Origin: an uncultured Pirellulales bacterium
GTDB lineage: Bacteria > Planctomycetota > Planctomycetia > Pirellulales > Thermoguttaceae
NCBI GenBank assembly: GCA_938015445.1
Contig: CALLPE010000027.1
Location: forward strand, 1 to 64,000
Direction of reading: 5' to 3'
Length of the DNA: 64,000 nt
The position numbers and the translations under genes were made by a program. The notes under the pieces are model-generated. The model searched no databases. It saw only the letters and a list, made by a program, of their open reading frames with translations, and was not told where the DNA came from. Positions 48,978 to 57,552 of this stretch are shown here, in pieces; positions within the stretch are counted from its first letter, which is position 1; each line of letters opens with the position of its first letter.

Positions 48978-49826
48978 GGTCGGGCCACCAAAGGTCGGCA
49001 AAATCAAGCCTGTCGGCCGGCCCTCACCAGCGGCGCGCAAGAAAGCCAAACGGTGGCTACTGGCGGCGCCGTTTCTGTATCGGTAGGGATTGTGCAGTTC
49101 TTGAGCGTTATGACGAGTTTATCGGTGGCGCAGATACGCCAATTTGGCGAAACTGCAAAGATTGGGCAAATATGGCCCAACTCCCTTCAACGTTGCCGAC
49201 GAAGCTGTAGCCGCTACGAATAGGCGACGTTTGCCGACAGCAAGACCGGGCACAGCTTTCGCGCCTGGCTGGCTTTCGCCCCGGTGGCAGAAGGGCTTTG
49301 GCGTATCGCGCGCCAGCGGGCAGTGTGGCCTTGGCGCCGGATCAACGTCGGGTCAACTAGCCTCCTTTAACCCGCCACCTAATGCACTGTAGTGGGCTGC
49401 TGTGATGTTGCCCCTGTTTGTCTGCCTAAGTGTTTCGGACGATTTGAAAGGGCGATTGTTTAAAAAGCTGGTTGCAACGGCTGTGCCCGCTACGGTGGCT
49501 GTCTAGCCAGTCTAGCGACTATCCTGCCACTTCAGCAGCTAGAAGGCGATTTCAGCGGTTCTGGGGCCATTTCAGCAGCCCTGACCGATCTCTAGCGACT
49601 CTTGGCGACTCGGGTGGGGTGGTCTGGGGCTACTCCGGTGGTTCTTGCCGAGTCTGTCGGCTCTGGGCCAGTTGAGCAGGTTGTGGGCAGCTCCGACGGC
49701 TCTGGCATGGGCGACTCCGACGGCTCTGGCATGGGCAACTCCGACGGCTCTGGCAAGCGATGCGTTTCCGTGGTATGAACCATTACGGTAAACAGCTTGC
49801 ATCCCAACAGCGATAAAGGGCTGTAC
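48978..49826. other. Long divergent intergenic region with repeats
   Basis: About 850 bp between the leftward ATPase cluster and the rightward gene at 49827. No gene is supported. From about 49500 to 49760 the sequence is a run of imperfect CTAGCGACT/CTCCGACGGCTCTGG-like words, including three clean 24-bp units at 49685-49756. Confidence 0.5.
49685..49756. repeat. 24-bp tandem repeat (3 copies)
   Basis: Three contiguous units, GGGC(A/G)(G/A)CTCCGACGGCTC then TGGCAT/AA, at 49685, 49709 and 49733. They lie 70-140 bp upstream of the start codon at 49827. They could act as binding sites, or be another plain duplication. Confidence 0.95.
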
Positions 49827-50513
49827 ATGGCAAAATACCGAGTTATCGTTTGCCTTCGTCCTGAAGGCTGGCAGCCCCGCTCGGCCGACGACGCACCGCC
49901 AGTAATTCACAGTCCAGTAAAAAGCGTCGGCCAGAGCCACGATCTGTTCGAGGCGGTACACAGGGCTGTTTATTTCAACCAGAGGCCGCGGCGGACCGAG
50001 CGACGCTGGGCAATTGTGGTCGATCCGGATAGTGCCGGCCGGGCATGGTCTGGCGGACGCCTTGTTACTCCGCTTACTTACAAAGTGCTGCCGATTTGGT
50101 GGCCTGAAGGCTGGGAACCCGACTCGCCGCAAGACGTCCCCAACTGCTTGTTCCAAGCCAAGCAAGTCTCAGCCGAATCGGCTGCCGATTATCAGGCAGC
50201 GCAAAACATAGTGCTGGCGCTGAACCGGCAAGCCATGAATTTTCCCGGCAGCACGTGGTATGTTGTGGCCGCTGTGGAAAATGAGCCAGTAGCTACGACT
50301 GTGTCGGTCGATCCGCAGGGATTGGAGATTATCTCGCAGTCGCGGCGGATACACATTGTCCGCTCGCAACAGGGCGGCAAAGGCAACTGCGATCGCTGTC
50401 CCGCCCATGCACTTGCCTGCGCACAACAACCGTGGCGCGAGCATATCCAGACGATCACCGACGTGCAGAGCCGATGGCTGCGCGGCCCGGCGGCGGGAGC
50501 CGCACGCAGCTAG
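49827..50513 (+). CDS. Hypothetical protein with two homologous domains and a Cys cluster
   Basis: A 228-residue cytoplasmic protein with no family I recognise. It has an internal duplication: YRVIVCLRPEGWQPRSADD (residues 4-22) matches YKVLPIWWPEGWEPDSPQD (85-103), and RRWAIVVDPDSAG (59-71) matches STWYVVAAVENEP (142-154). Each domain is about 75 residues with a strand-turn-strand look. After domain 2 come basic strands and CDRCPAHALAC (Cys188, 191, 198), a possible metal site. AAAGGG lies upstream of ATG 49827. It is monocistronic and likely lineage-specific. Confidence 0.75.
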   Translation: MAKYRVIVCLRPEGWQPRSADDAPPVIHSPVKSVGQSHDLFEAVHRAVYFNQRPRRTERRWAIVVDPDSAGRAWSGGRLVTPLTYKVLPIWWPEGWEPDSPQDVPNCLFQAKQVSAESAADYQAAQNIVLALNRQAMNFPGSTWYVVAAVENEPVATTVSVDPQGLEIISQSRRIHIVRSQQGGKGNCDRCPAHALACAQQPWREHIQTITDVQSRWLRGPAAGAARS

Positions 50514-50865
50514 AACTGCCGGGGAGGGCGAATCCTGTTGGTCATCCGCAAGCCATTATTCGCCCAACTGGGCTTTGCCAAGCTGTTGCCGTGGGCCGTG
50601 GAGGTTTGACCGTGAGGCTGTCGTGTTTTATGCCGCCCCATCGAAGCCAGCCGCGCGGTACAATGACAATAGTCGGCGGCATGTGGCCGACGGAAGCAGC
50701 CTTTGTGCTACCGCGGAACCGCCTGGAATCGTCTCTACGGAACGACTTGTCTCTGTGGAACGAGTTGGTAACGCTTGGTGTCTTGGTAGTGCATCAACTG
50801 CCTGTGGTTTTGGTTTAAACATTGGCTTGCGAGTTGGACAGGCAAACGGTTGAATAGGATTGCTT
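50514..50865. other. Intergenic region before tRNA-Leu
   Basis: About 350 bp without a supported gene; open frames crossing it have no family similarity. The tRNA-Leu promoter is expected at the right end. Confidence 0.45.
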
Positions 50866-50947
<82 letters not shown>

Positions 50948-51020
50948 CTTGCCCGATGCCTTTCTCATCCCCTGTGCCATTGCCTGCACATGCGGCGCGG
51001 TAAAGGCAGCGCCGTGGATT

Positions 51021-52517
51021 TTGCGTGGCACAGGCGTGTTGCTATTGGTGCTTTGGGCGGCTCAGCGGGCCGGGGCGGCCGCCGATGAATTTGCCCGCCA
51101 GGCAGCTGCTTTGAAGGCCACCTGCGCGGTCGAAGTGGAAAAGCTAGCCGCCTGGTGCCAATCGCGGGGACTAACCGCCCAAGCCGCACAGACCCGTAAC
51201 CTCCTGCCGCCGCAAGACCCTTATAAGCTGTTCGTGCCGGTGTTGCCCGCCGAACCCAACGCCGCCGGGCCTCCGCCCGAGGCGCCGCCGGAAGTACACG
51301 AGTGGCATCGTCGGCTGGTCAAACTGCGTCAAGAGCAATCGCTTGCCTTATGGGATTTGGCGCGCAAGGCCGTCCGCGCGCGGCGCACCTGGCTGGGCTA
51401 TGAACTGCTGCTAGAAGCGCTGCGCATCAACCCCGATCTGGAACCTGCGCGCCGGGTGCTGGGCTACCAAAAGGTGCGCAACGGCTGGTACACGTCTTAC
51501 GAGGCCAACAAGCTGCGCGCCGGGCAGATATGGGACGATCGCTTCGGGTGGATTCCCAAAGGGGCTACGGCGCGATACGAGCAAGGGTGGCGGTTGGTCG
51601 GCGGCCGGTGGCTCTCGCCGGAAGAAGTGAAAAAACCTCGCCCGATCCAGTCCGGTTGGGACATCGAGACCGAACACTATCTGATTCGCACCAATTGCGG
51701 CATCGACGAAGCAGTAGCGTTAGGCACGAAGCTGGAACAGCTTTGTACCGTGTGGCAGTTGCTATTCATCGGTTACTACGCTACCGAGGCCGATGTGGCG
51801 GCGCTATTCGAGGGGCGCGGCCGGATAAGCGAGCGACCGCGGATGCGTGTAGTCTATTTCGCCGACCGCCAGCAGTACAACGATGCCCTGCGCGCGGCCA
51901 TCCCCAAGATCGACATCACCGTGGGACTATATCTTGATTCCATGCGCGCGGCGTACTTCTTCGCGGCGCCCGACGGCGACGATCGCACGCTGTACCACGA
52001 GGCCACGCACCAGTTGTTCCACGAGTCGCGGCCGGTGGCGCGTGATGTGGGCCGCCGGGCGAACTTCTGGATCATCGAAGGCATCGCCCTGTACATGGAA
52101 TCGCTGCGCCGTCAGGGCGATTATTACGTGCTGGGCGGCGTGGACGACGTACGCTTCTACGCCGCACAGTATCGGCTGCTTAACGACGGCTTCTACGTGC
52201 CGCTGAGCGAAGTGACCGCCTGGGGAATGGACAAAATTCAGCAGCACGAAAAGATTGCGGTGCTGTACAGCCAGTTCGCCGGGCTGACGTATTTTCTTAT
52301 TCACGGCGAAGAAGGCCGTTACCGCGAGGCCCTGGCAGCTTACCTAAGCGCCGTTTACGCCGGACGCGACGATCCGAACACCCTGGCCCAGCTTGTCGGC
52401 GTCGGTTACAGCGAGCTGGACAAGCAATACCGGCAGTTCATCGCCGCCGCCGCCAAGCGGGCGGCTGTTCAAGACGAGAAACAACACGCCAATTCGCATA
52501 CCGAACTGAAACACTAA
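51021..52517 (+). CDS. DUF1570 family gluzincin-like metallopeptidase
   Basis: About 498 residues. No in-frame ATG exists near the 5' end; the frame runs back through tRNA-Leu, so a TTG at 51021 (followed by RGTGVLLLVLWAAQRAGA, a signal peptide) is the most likely start. A GTG at 51036 is an alternative. DUF1570 features are clear: YHEATHQLFHE has the zinc motif H326-E-x-x-H330, and WIIEGIALYMES supplies the third ligand candidate Glu353. Most homologs are annotated hypothetical, so activity is not proven. The last codons and stop lie inside the first copy of a 25-bp repeat. Confidence 0.85.
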   Translation: MRGTGVLLLVLWAAQRAGAAADEFARQAAALKATCAVEVEKLAAWCQSRGLTAQAAQTRNLLPPQDPYKLFVPVLPAEPNAAGPPPEAPPEVHEWHRRLVKLRQEQSLALWDLARKAVRARRTWLGYELLLEALRINPDLEPARRVLGYQKVRNGWYTSYEANKLRAGQIWDDRFGWIPKGATARYEQGWRLVGGRWLSPEEVKKPRPIQSGWDIETEHYLIRTNCGIDEAVALGTKLEQLCTVWQLLFIGYYATEADVAALFEGRGRISERPRMRVVYFADRQQYNDALRAAIPKIDITVGLYLDSMRAAYFFAAPDGDDRTLYHEATHQLFHESRPVARDVGRRANFWIIEGIALYMESLRRQGDYYVLGGVDDVRFYAAQYRLLNDGFYVPLSEVTAWGMDKIQQHEKIAVLYSQFAGLTYFLIHGEEGRYREALAAYLSAVYAGRDDPNTLAQLVGVGYSELDKQYRQFIAAAAKRAAVQDEKQHANSHTELKH

Positions 52518-52590
52518 TTCGCATACCGAACTGAAACACTAATTCGCATATCGAACTGAAACACTAATTCGCATACCGAACTGAAACACT
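52491..52590. repeat. 25-bp tandem repeat (4 copies) spanning a stop codon
   Basis: Four contiguous 25-bp units start at 52491, 52516, 52541 and 52566; each begins AATTCGCATA and ends CTGAAACACT, with one mismatch in the third. The first copy encodes the last residues NSHTELKH of the DUF1570 protein; its stop TAA spans the unit 1/2 junction. The array fills the spacer to kdsB. Confidence 0.99.
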
Positions 52591-52607
52591 GACGAGGCAA
52601 GCCATTC

Positions 52608-53480
52608 ATGGAAGGGGACGCCAACACCGGTGGGCCGAGCAGCCTGGTGGTAATTCCCGCGCGGTTGGGTTCGACTCGGCTGCCGCGGAAGATGTTGCTG
52701 CTGGCCGGCGGCAAGCCGATCATCCAGCACACTTACCAAAGCGCTTGTCGTGCCCAAAAGCCGTCGCGCGTGTGCGTGGCTACCGACCACGAGGAGATCG
52801 CCGCTGTGGTTCGCTCGTTCGGCGGCACGGCGGTGATGACCGATCCGGCGGCCAAATGCGGCACAGAACGGGTGGCCGAAGTCGCCCGGGCAATGCCCCA
52901 GTTCGAAATCCTCGTCAACGTCCAGGGCGACGAGCCTGAGATGCCCGCCTGGTACATCGACTTGGTAATCCAACTGCTCCAGCGCGATCCGGCGTGCGTG
53001 ATGGCCACGGTGGCTGCACCGCTGCGCGAGCGGGCGCTGCTGGACAATCCGGCGTGTGTAAAGATCGCACTGGCACTGGCCGACTCTTCACTGCAAGTGG
53101 ATGCCCCGCGGGACCACATCGCCGACAGTGCAGCTTCGCCGCCCGGCGAGGCGCTGCCGGGCAAAACGACCGTGCGTTGGGGCCGGGCGTTGTACTTCAG
53201 TCGCAGTCCGATCCCCCACGCCCGACAATGGGACGACCGGCTGCTGACGGCCGAGCCGCCGGTCTTCTATCAGCACTTAGGGCTTTACGCCTACCGGCGC
53301 GAGTTCCTGCTACAACTTGCCCAGATGTCCCCCTCGCCGCTGGAAGAACTGGAAAAGCTCGAGCAACTGCGGGTACTGGAAGCGGGCTACGACATCCTGG
53401 TAGCGGTAGTGCCGCAGCCCACGCTGGGAATCGACACGCCGGAAGACTACGAGCGATTCGTGGCAAAACTCGGCGGATGA
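52608..53480 (+). CDS. kdsB: 3-deoxy-manno-octulosonate cytidylyltransferase
   Basis: A 290-residue nucleotidyltransferase that activates KDO as CMP-KDO for lipopolysaccharide inner core. Seen: LVVIPARLGSTRLPRKML (CTP-binding loop with Arg and Lys), TDHEEI, the metal-binding NVQGDEP, and YQHLGLYAYRREFL and LGIDTPEDYERF near the C-terminus. Length is slightly above the usual 245-260 owing to an insert of Asp/Ser-rich residues around 165-185. Presence implies a KDO-containing outer membrane. Downstream of a 25-bp repeat array; a GAGG lies 12 bases upstream of the ATG. Confidence 0.95.
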   Translation: MEGDANTGGPSSLVVIPARLGSTRLPRKMLLLAGGKPIIQHTYQSACRAQKPSRVCVATDHEEIAAVVRSFGGTAVMTDPAAKCGTERVAEVARAMPQFEILVNVQGDEPEMPAWYIDLVIQLLQRDPACVMATVAAPLRERALLDNPACVKIALALADSSLQVDAPRDHIADSAASPPGEALPGKTTVRWGRALYFSRSPIPHARQWDDRLLTAEPPVFYQHLGLYAYRREFLLQLAQMSPSPLEELEKLEQLRVLEAGYDILVAVVPQPTLGIDTPEDYERFVAKLGG

Positions 53481-53481
53481 G

Positions 53482-53518
53482 GGCAAAGGCCTGTGGATGT
53501 CAAATCGCCGCCTTTGCC
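53482..53518. terminator. Possible kdsB terminator hairpin
   Basis: GGCAAAGGC (53482-53490) pairs with GCCTTTGCC (53510-53518), a perfect 9-bp stem starting one base after the kdsB stop. There is no T-run, so termination strength is uncertain. Confidence 0.4.
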
Positions 53519-53652
53519 AGCCTTGAACTGCGGATAGATCGCGCCGGCTCGTTCTGCTTGCCTTCCCGCCAAATCGGTGGCACACTACTGTTCGCGCTAA
53601 CGTAGCGGGATACGTTCGCCGCTCGTGTGCCCAATCACAGGAGAACCCTCCC

Positions 53653-55692
53653 ATGACAACGCCCTTTCGGATTACGCCGTTCTTGGTCGTGGCCCTGATG
53701 ATGTTCGGGCTGGCTTGCCCGGCCAACACTGCCGAACAAGTCGGTGCGCCGTCACAATCAGCCGTCCAGCCATCCGCAGCGCACGAAACCGCGGCGAAAC
53801 AACTGCCGGTGCAGCAGTCCGCCGCGCCGCAGTCGGTGGCCAAGTTCGGCGCGCTGGAAGTATTCCTTTGGCAAGACACCTGCAACGTGTACGTGCTCAA
53901 GCACGGGGACTCGGCGCTTTTGATCGACCTGGGCGATGGCCAGGTGCTGGGGCAGCTTCCGCGTTTGGGCGTAAAGCAGCTCGATTGGGTGTTGCTGACG
54001 CATCATCACCGCGAGCAGTTTCAGGGACATCCCCAACTGCGCACACTGGCGCACAAGCCCCAGATAGCCGCCCCCGAGGCGGAACGGGCGCTTATCGAAC
54101 AGCCAGGCCAGTTCTACAAGGCGCGGCCGTCGCTAGGCGACCGGTTCACCGTTTACGGGGCCAGCTACGTCCGTCCGCCGGTCGAGCCGCTGCGGCTGGA
54201 TCGCACCTTCAAGCCGATGGACACCTTCACCTGGCAAGGGCACGAGTTTTGGTGTTTGCAAACCGCTGGTAACAGTCCCGGCGCGATGTCTTACTTGCTG
54301 AAGACCGACGAAGGCTGGCTAGCCTTTAGCGGCGATGTGATGCTTGCCGGGGCACGGATGCACACCTGGTTCGACACGGAATGGGATTACGGCTTCGCCA
54401 AAGGGTTGTACACGCTCATCGAAGCGGCCAGCCTGCTAGAAAGCTTCGAGCCGCTGCTGGTGCTGCCGTCGCACGGGTCGGTGATCCGCCAGCCGCAGGC
54501 CGAGTTCCGCCAGTATCAAATAAAGCTGCGCAATTTGGCGCGGTTGCTAGTGCGCAAATACAACATCGGCACCTTTGCCGACGCCGATAAGGACAAGGTC
54601 TCGCGCCCCAGCGCGGTGCCGCATCTGTGGCAGATCGGCAAACATCTATTCAAGTTCAAAGGCCCTAGCTTCGGCCCGAATTGCACTTTCATCCTCGCAC
54701 CCAGCGGTCGGGCGCTGATGGTCGATTGCGGGCTGGGCCGCGAACACCTGGACGCAGTGACCGAGCAGATGCGGCAGCGGCTGGGGCTGAAAGCCATCGA
54801 CGCCGTGCTGATAACGCACATGCACGGCGATCACGTCACCGGCGCTCCCTATGTGCGCGACCGTTGGGGGGCCAAACTGTGGACGCTTGACCGCGTCGCT
54901 CCGCCGGTCGAACAGCCCGAACGCTTCAACTACGCCGCCCAACCGTGGTCATACGGGCCGAATGTCGGACCGATCAAGTTCGATCGGCTGTTCAAGCCGG
55001 GCGAGAAAATCGATTGGGAAGGTTTTGAATTGTGCTTCGACTGGATGCCCGGCCAGACCGAGTTCGCCTGCTGCATCCATCTACTGATCGAAGGCCGGCG
55101 TGTAGCCTTTACAGGCGACAACCTGTTTGCCGACCCCGACGACCCGCAGCAAAGTGGCCACGAAGCGCTGGTTGCCCGAAACAGCGCCATCCTCGAAGAA
55201 GGATATATCCACGGCGCCGATTATCTGCGGCGGCTGCAACCCGACCTTATCATGGGCGGGCACAGCTACGTGATGAACCGGCCCAAGGGGCTGATCGAGC
55301 GGTTTTACAATTGGGGGTTGGAGATGCGCGAGGCGTTCGGGGAAGTCAGCAGCGAGGAAGACTATCGCTACATGTTCGACCCGTATTGGGTGCGCGCCGA
55401 CCCGTACCGCGTGCAGCTCAGTCGCGGCGGCACGGCCGAGCTGACGTTGCACGTGCGCAACTTTCTTAAGCGGCCGCAACAGTACCGCATTGCGCTGGCT
55501 GGGCCAAAGGGCATCGCCGCAGAGCCCGCCGCGGTGGAAGTCAGCGTGCCGGCCGAGTCGCTCGTGCCGGTCAAGGTGCAGCTCCGTGCAGACGAAAAAC
55601 TCCCTGCCGGTGTGCGGCACGTGGCGCTGGACGTCACGCGCGACGGCCGCCGCTATGGGCAATTGTTCGATTTCATAGTCATCCTGGAGTAA
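53653..55692 (+). CDS. Secreted tandem metallo-beta-lactamase-fold protein
   Basis: A 679-residue protein with a signal peptide (FLVVALMMFGLACPANTA) and two metallo-beta-lactamase folds in tandem. The first (about 65-300) has LTHHHREQ at residues 115-122, where the canonical H-x-H-x-D-H reads H-H-H-R-E-Q: Asp is Glu and the last His is Gln. The second (about 335-590) is canonical, THMHGDH at 388-394, with later FTGDN and GGHSY. The C-terminal 90 residues form a beta-rich domain (AELTLHVRNFLKRPQQYRIAL). Only the second domain is expected to hold two zinc ions. Substrate unknown. A GGAGAA ribosome site precedes the ATG. Confidence 0.9.
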   Translation: MTTPFRITPFLVVALMMFGLACPANTAEQVGAPSQSAVQPSAAHETAAKQLPVQQSAAPQSVAKFGALEVFLWQDTCNVYVLKHGDSALLIDLGDGQVLGQLPRLGVKQLDWVLLTHHHREQFQGHPQLRTLAHKPQIAAPEAERALIEQPGQFYKARPSLGDRFTVYGASYVRPPVEPLRLDRTFKPMDTFTWQGHEFWCLQTAGNSPGAMSYLLKTDEGWLAFSGDVMLAGARMHTWFDTEWDYGFAKGLYTLIEAASLLESFEPLLVLPSHGSVIRQPQAEFRQYQIKLRNLARLLVRKYNIGTFADADKDKVSRPSAVPHLWQIGKHLFKFKGPSFGPNCTFILAPSGRALMVDCGLGREHLDAVTEQMRQRLGLKAIDAVLITHMHGDHVTGAPYVRDRWGAKLWTLDRVAPPVEQPERFNYAAQPWSYGPNVGPIKFDRLFKPGEKIDWEGFELCFDWMPGQTEFACCIHLLIEGRRVAFTGDNLFADPDDPQQSGHEALVARNSAILEEGYIHGADYLRRLQPDLIMGGHSYVMNRPKGLIERFYNWGLEMREAFGEVSSEEDYRYMFDPYWVRADPYRVQLSRGGTAELTLHVRNFLKRPQQYRIALAGPKGIAAEPAAVEVSVPAESLVPVKVQLRADEKLPAGVRHVALDVTRDGRRYGQLFDFIVILE

Positions 55693-56174
55693 CAGCGGTT
55701 AACGAAACCACCTTTCCCGATGCGGTGTCCGTAGTAGCTGGGCCAGTTAGCCCTTTCGGGATTCCTCTGCATTTCAAACGCTCGCAGCTTGACAACGGCT
55801 GGCCACCAAACGCATAATCGAGTGTTGCAGTGAAAGTGCGGCGGGGGGTGTTCGGCGATACGCCGACGGCAGCCAAGGGCACCGCTGACTTTCCTCGCCG
55901 GCACGCCGGAGCGTATCTTTCAAGGGTACAGCGCGGCGCAGCGTGGCGGGGCACGATATATGGCAGCGCGTTGCGGTGGGCCAAGCGGTTTGGGCCGCGC
56001 CGAAAGCGACTAGCCGAGCTTCGCCGCTGGCACCAGTTACTGCCCTTTCCAACCCCGAACGGCAAGTCGCCAGCGGCTTGTCTTCCGGCCGAACAAACGG
56101 AACAGAGAACGATGACGACCGCAGGTTTTCGGACTATTCCGATTGTCTGTCTCTCCGCGCCAAGGTGCAGGCGT
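55693..56174. other. Intergenic region before the toroid-repeat gene
   Basis: About 480 bp. The downstream frame is open back to 55830 and has an ATG at 56112, but those residues are Arg-rich with no family similarity, while ATG 56175 has AAGGTG in place. The stretch is treated as a long leader. No RNA gene is seen. Confidence 0.5.
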
Positions 56175-57356
56175 ATGACCAGCGTGGCAATGCCGGGACT
56201 TCGTAGTTATGTGGCCAGTGCGGCGGTCGTCGTTTCGGCGTTAGCCTGCATCTTTTTCATGCACACGGTAGCGGCCCGTGCCGAAGGCGAATGGGAAATC
56301 ACCCCCGCCAGCGAAGAAGCCCTGCAACTAGGGCTGGAATGGCTCGCCCGCAATCAAGGCCCGCAAGGCAACTGGCAATCCAACGATCTGGGGTTGGTGA
56401 GCCTGGGAGCGCTGGCCTTCATGGCGGCCGGACACATGCCAGGGCGAGGGCAATACGGCGAGAACGTACAACGGGCGCTGGATTATGTGCTGCGGAACGT
56501 GAAGCCCTCGGGGCTGCTGAACATCGCCGACGCGCAGCGCGATATGTACAACCACGGGCTATCGACCTTCGTGCTCGGCCAAGCGTACGGCATGAGCAAC
56601 GATCCGCGCATCGGCCCGGTGTTGGACCGGGCGCTGAAGCTCATCGCCCAGACGCAATGCGGCGATGGCGGATGGGACTATCAGGCCCGGCCGCAGCGTC
56701 AGGGGCACGACCTCAGCCTGGCGGTGATGCAGGCCAAGGCGCTGCGCAGCGCGGTAGATAGCGGGTTGGAAGTCCCGCCGGAAGTGATCGAATTGGCCAT
56801 TCGCAGCGTCCGCCAGCACTATTCCCCACGCGGCTGCCCGTACAATGCACCCGAAGACGAGCAGAAGAAATACGACGGCCAGTTCACTTACAACAAGGGC
56901 GGCGGGCAGGCTACGGTGGCGATGGCCGCTGCCGGGGTGGTCTGCCTTCAAGAGTTCGCTCAGTACGACGACTGGCGGATCGAAAAGAACATGAAGGTCA
57001 TCACGGCGGCCATTCGCGAAGGCGACAAAAACCGAGGGCGGCGCAACGTGCCGTTCGACGCATACACACTGTATTACGTAGGCCAGGCGCTGTATCAGGT
57101 GGGCGATCCGCATTGGCGCGAGTGCTATCCGCTGCTGCGCGACGCGGTGGTGGCTTCTCAGATACGCAGCCCAGGCCAACCGGAACGGCACGGCATGTGG
57201 CCTTCCGACAACCGCGTGGGCGGACGGCCGGGTGAGTTGTTCATGACTTCGGTGTCCTGCTTCATCCTAGCGATTCCCAACCGCTATTTGCCTATCTTGC
57301 AGGAAGGCAAGATCGAAGCGATGCGAAAGCAGATGCAATCCAGGAGTTTTGACTGA
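56175..57356 (+). CDS. Exported alpha/alpha-toroid repeat protein (prenyltransferase/squalene-cyclase fold)
   Basis: A 393-residue protein with a signal or anchor helix (YVASAAVVVSALACIFFMHTVAA). The rest shows the repeating helix pairs of the terpene cyclase/prenyltransferase toroid, for example LQLGLEWLARNQGPQGNWQSNDL and LKLIAQTQCGDGGWDYQARPQ, with the QW-like motifs Q-x-x-x-G-x-W. The catalytic DXDD of squalene-hopene cyclase is not seen, so an enzyme role is unlikely. Such proteins are common in planctomycetes and often sit with the MoxR/BatA group, as here (BatA-like gene 200 bp downstream). AAGGTG lies upstream of ATG 56175. Confidence 0.85.
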   Translation: MTSVAMPGLRSYVASAAVVVSALACIFFMHTVAARAEGEWEITPASEEALQLGLEWLARNQGPQGNWQSNDLGLVSLGALAFMAAGHMPGRGQYGENVQRALDYVLRNVKPSGLLNIADAQRDMYNHGLSTFVLGQAYGMSNDPRIGPVLDRALKLIAQTQCGDGGWDYQARPQRQGHDLSLAVMQAKALRSAVDSGLEVPPEVIELAIRSVRQHYSPRGCPYNAPEDEQKKYDGQFTYNKGGGQATVAMAAAGVVCLQEFAQYDDWRIEKNMKVITAAIREGDKNRGRRNVPFDAYTLYYVGQALYQVGDPHWRECYPLLRDAVVASQIRSPGQPERHGMWPSDNRVGGRPGELFMTSVSCFILAIPNRYLPILQEGKIEAMRKQMQSRSFD

Positions 57357-57552
57357 ACGGGAGTCAGGGCTCAGGTGCAGTAGGCACCCGGAATCTGCAG
57401 CAGACTGCGGCACGCGATGTGCGTTGTAGCGTTTGTCGGCACCACGCCGGTAGGAAAATCAGCGACCGCCAAGAGGACCGTTGAAAATTCGTTAAGTCTG
57501 ACTGGGCAGCCGTTAACCGGTCGTCAACAACAACGTCGAGCGAAGACTGGCG

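Noticed and set aside
50834-50860. Promoter TTGGAC-15 bp-TAGGAT before tRNA-Leu
   Set aside because: The spacer is shorter than the usual 16-18 bp and the -10-like box ends five bases from the tRNA 5' end, leaving little room for a leader.
52491-52590. CRISPR array or small RNA
   Set aside because: The four 25-bp units abut with no spacers, and the first lies inside a coding sequence.
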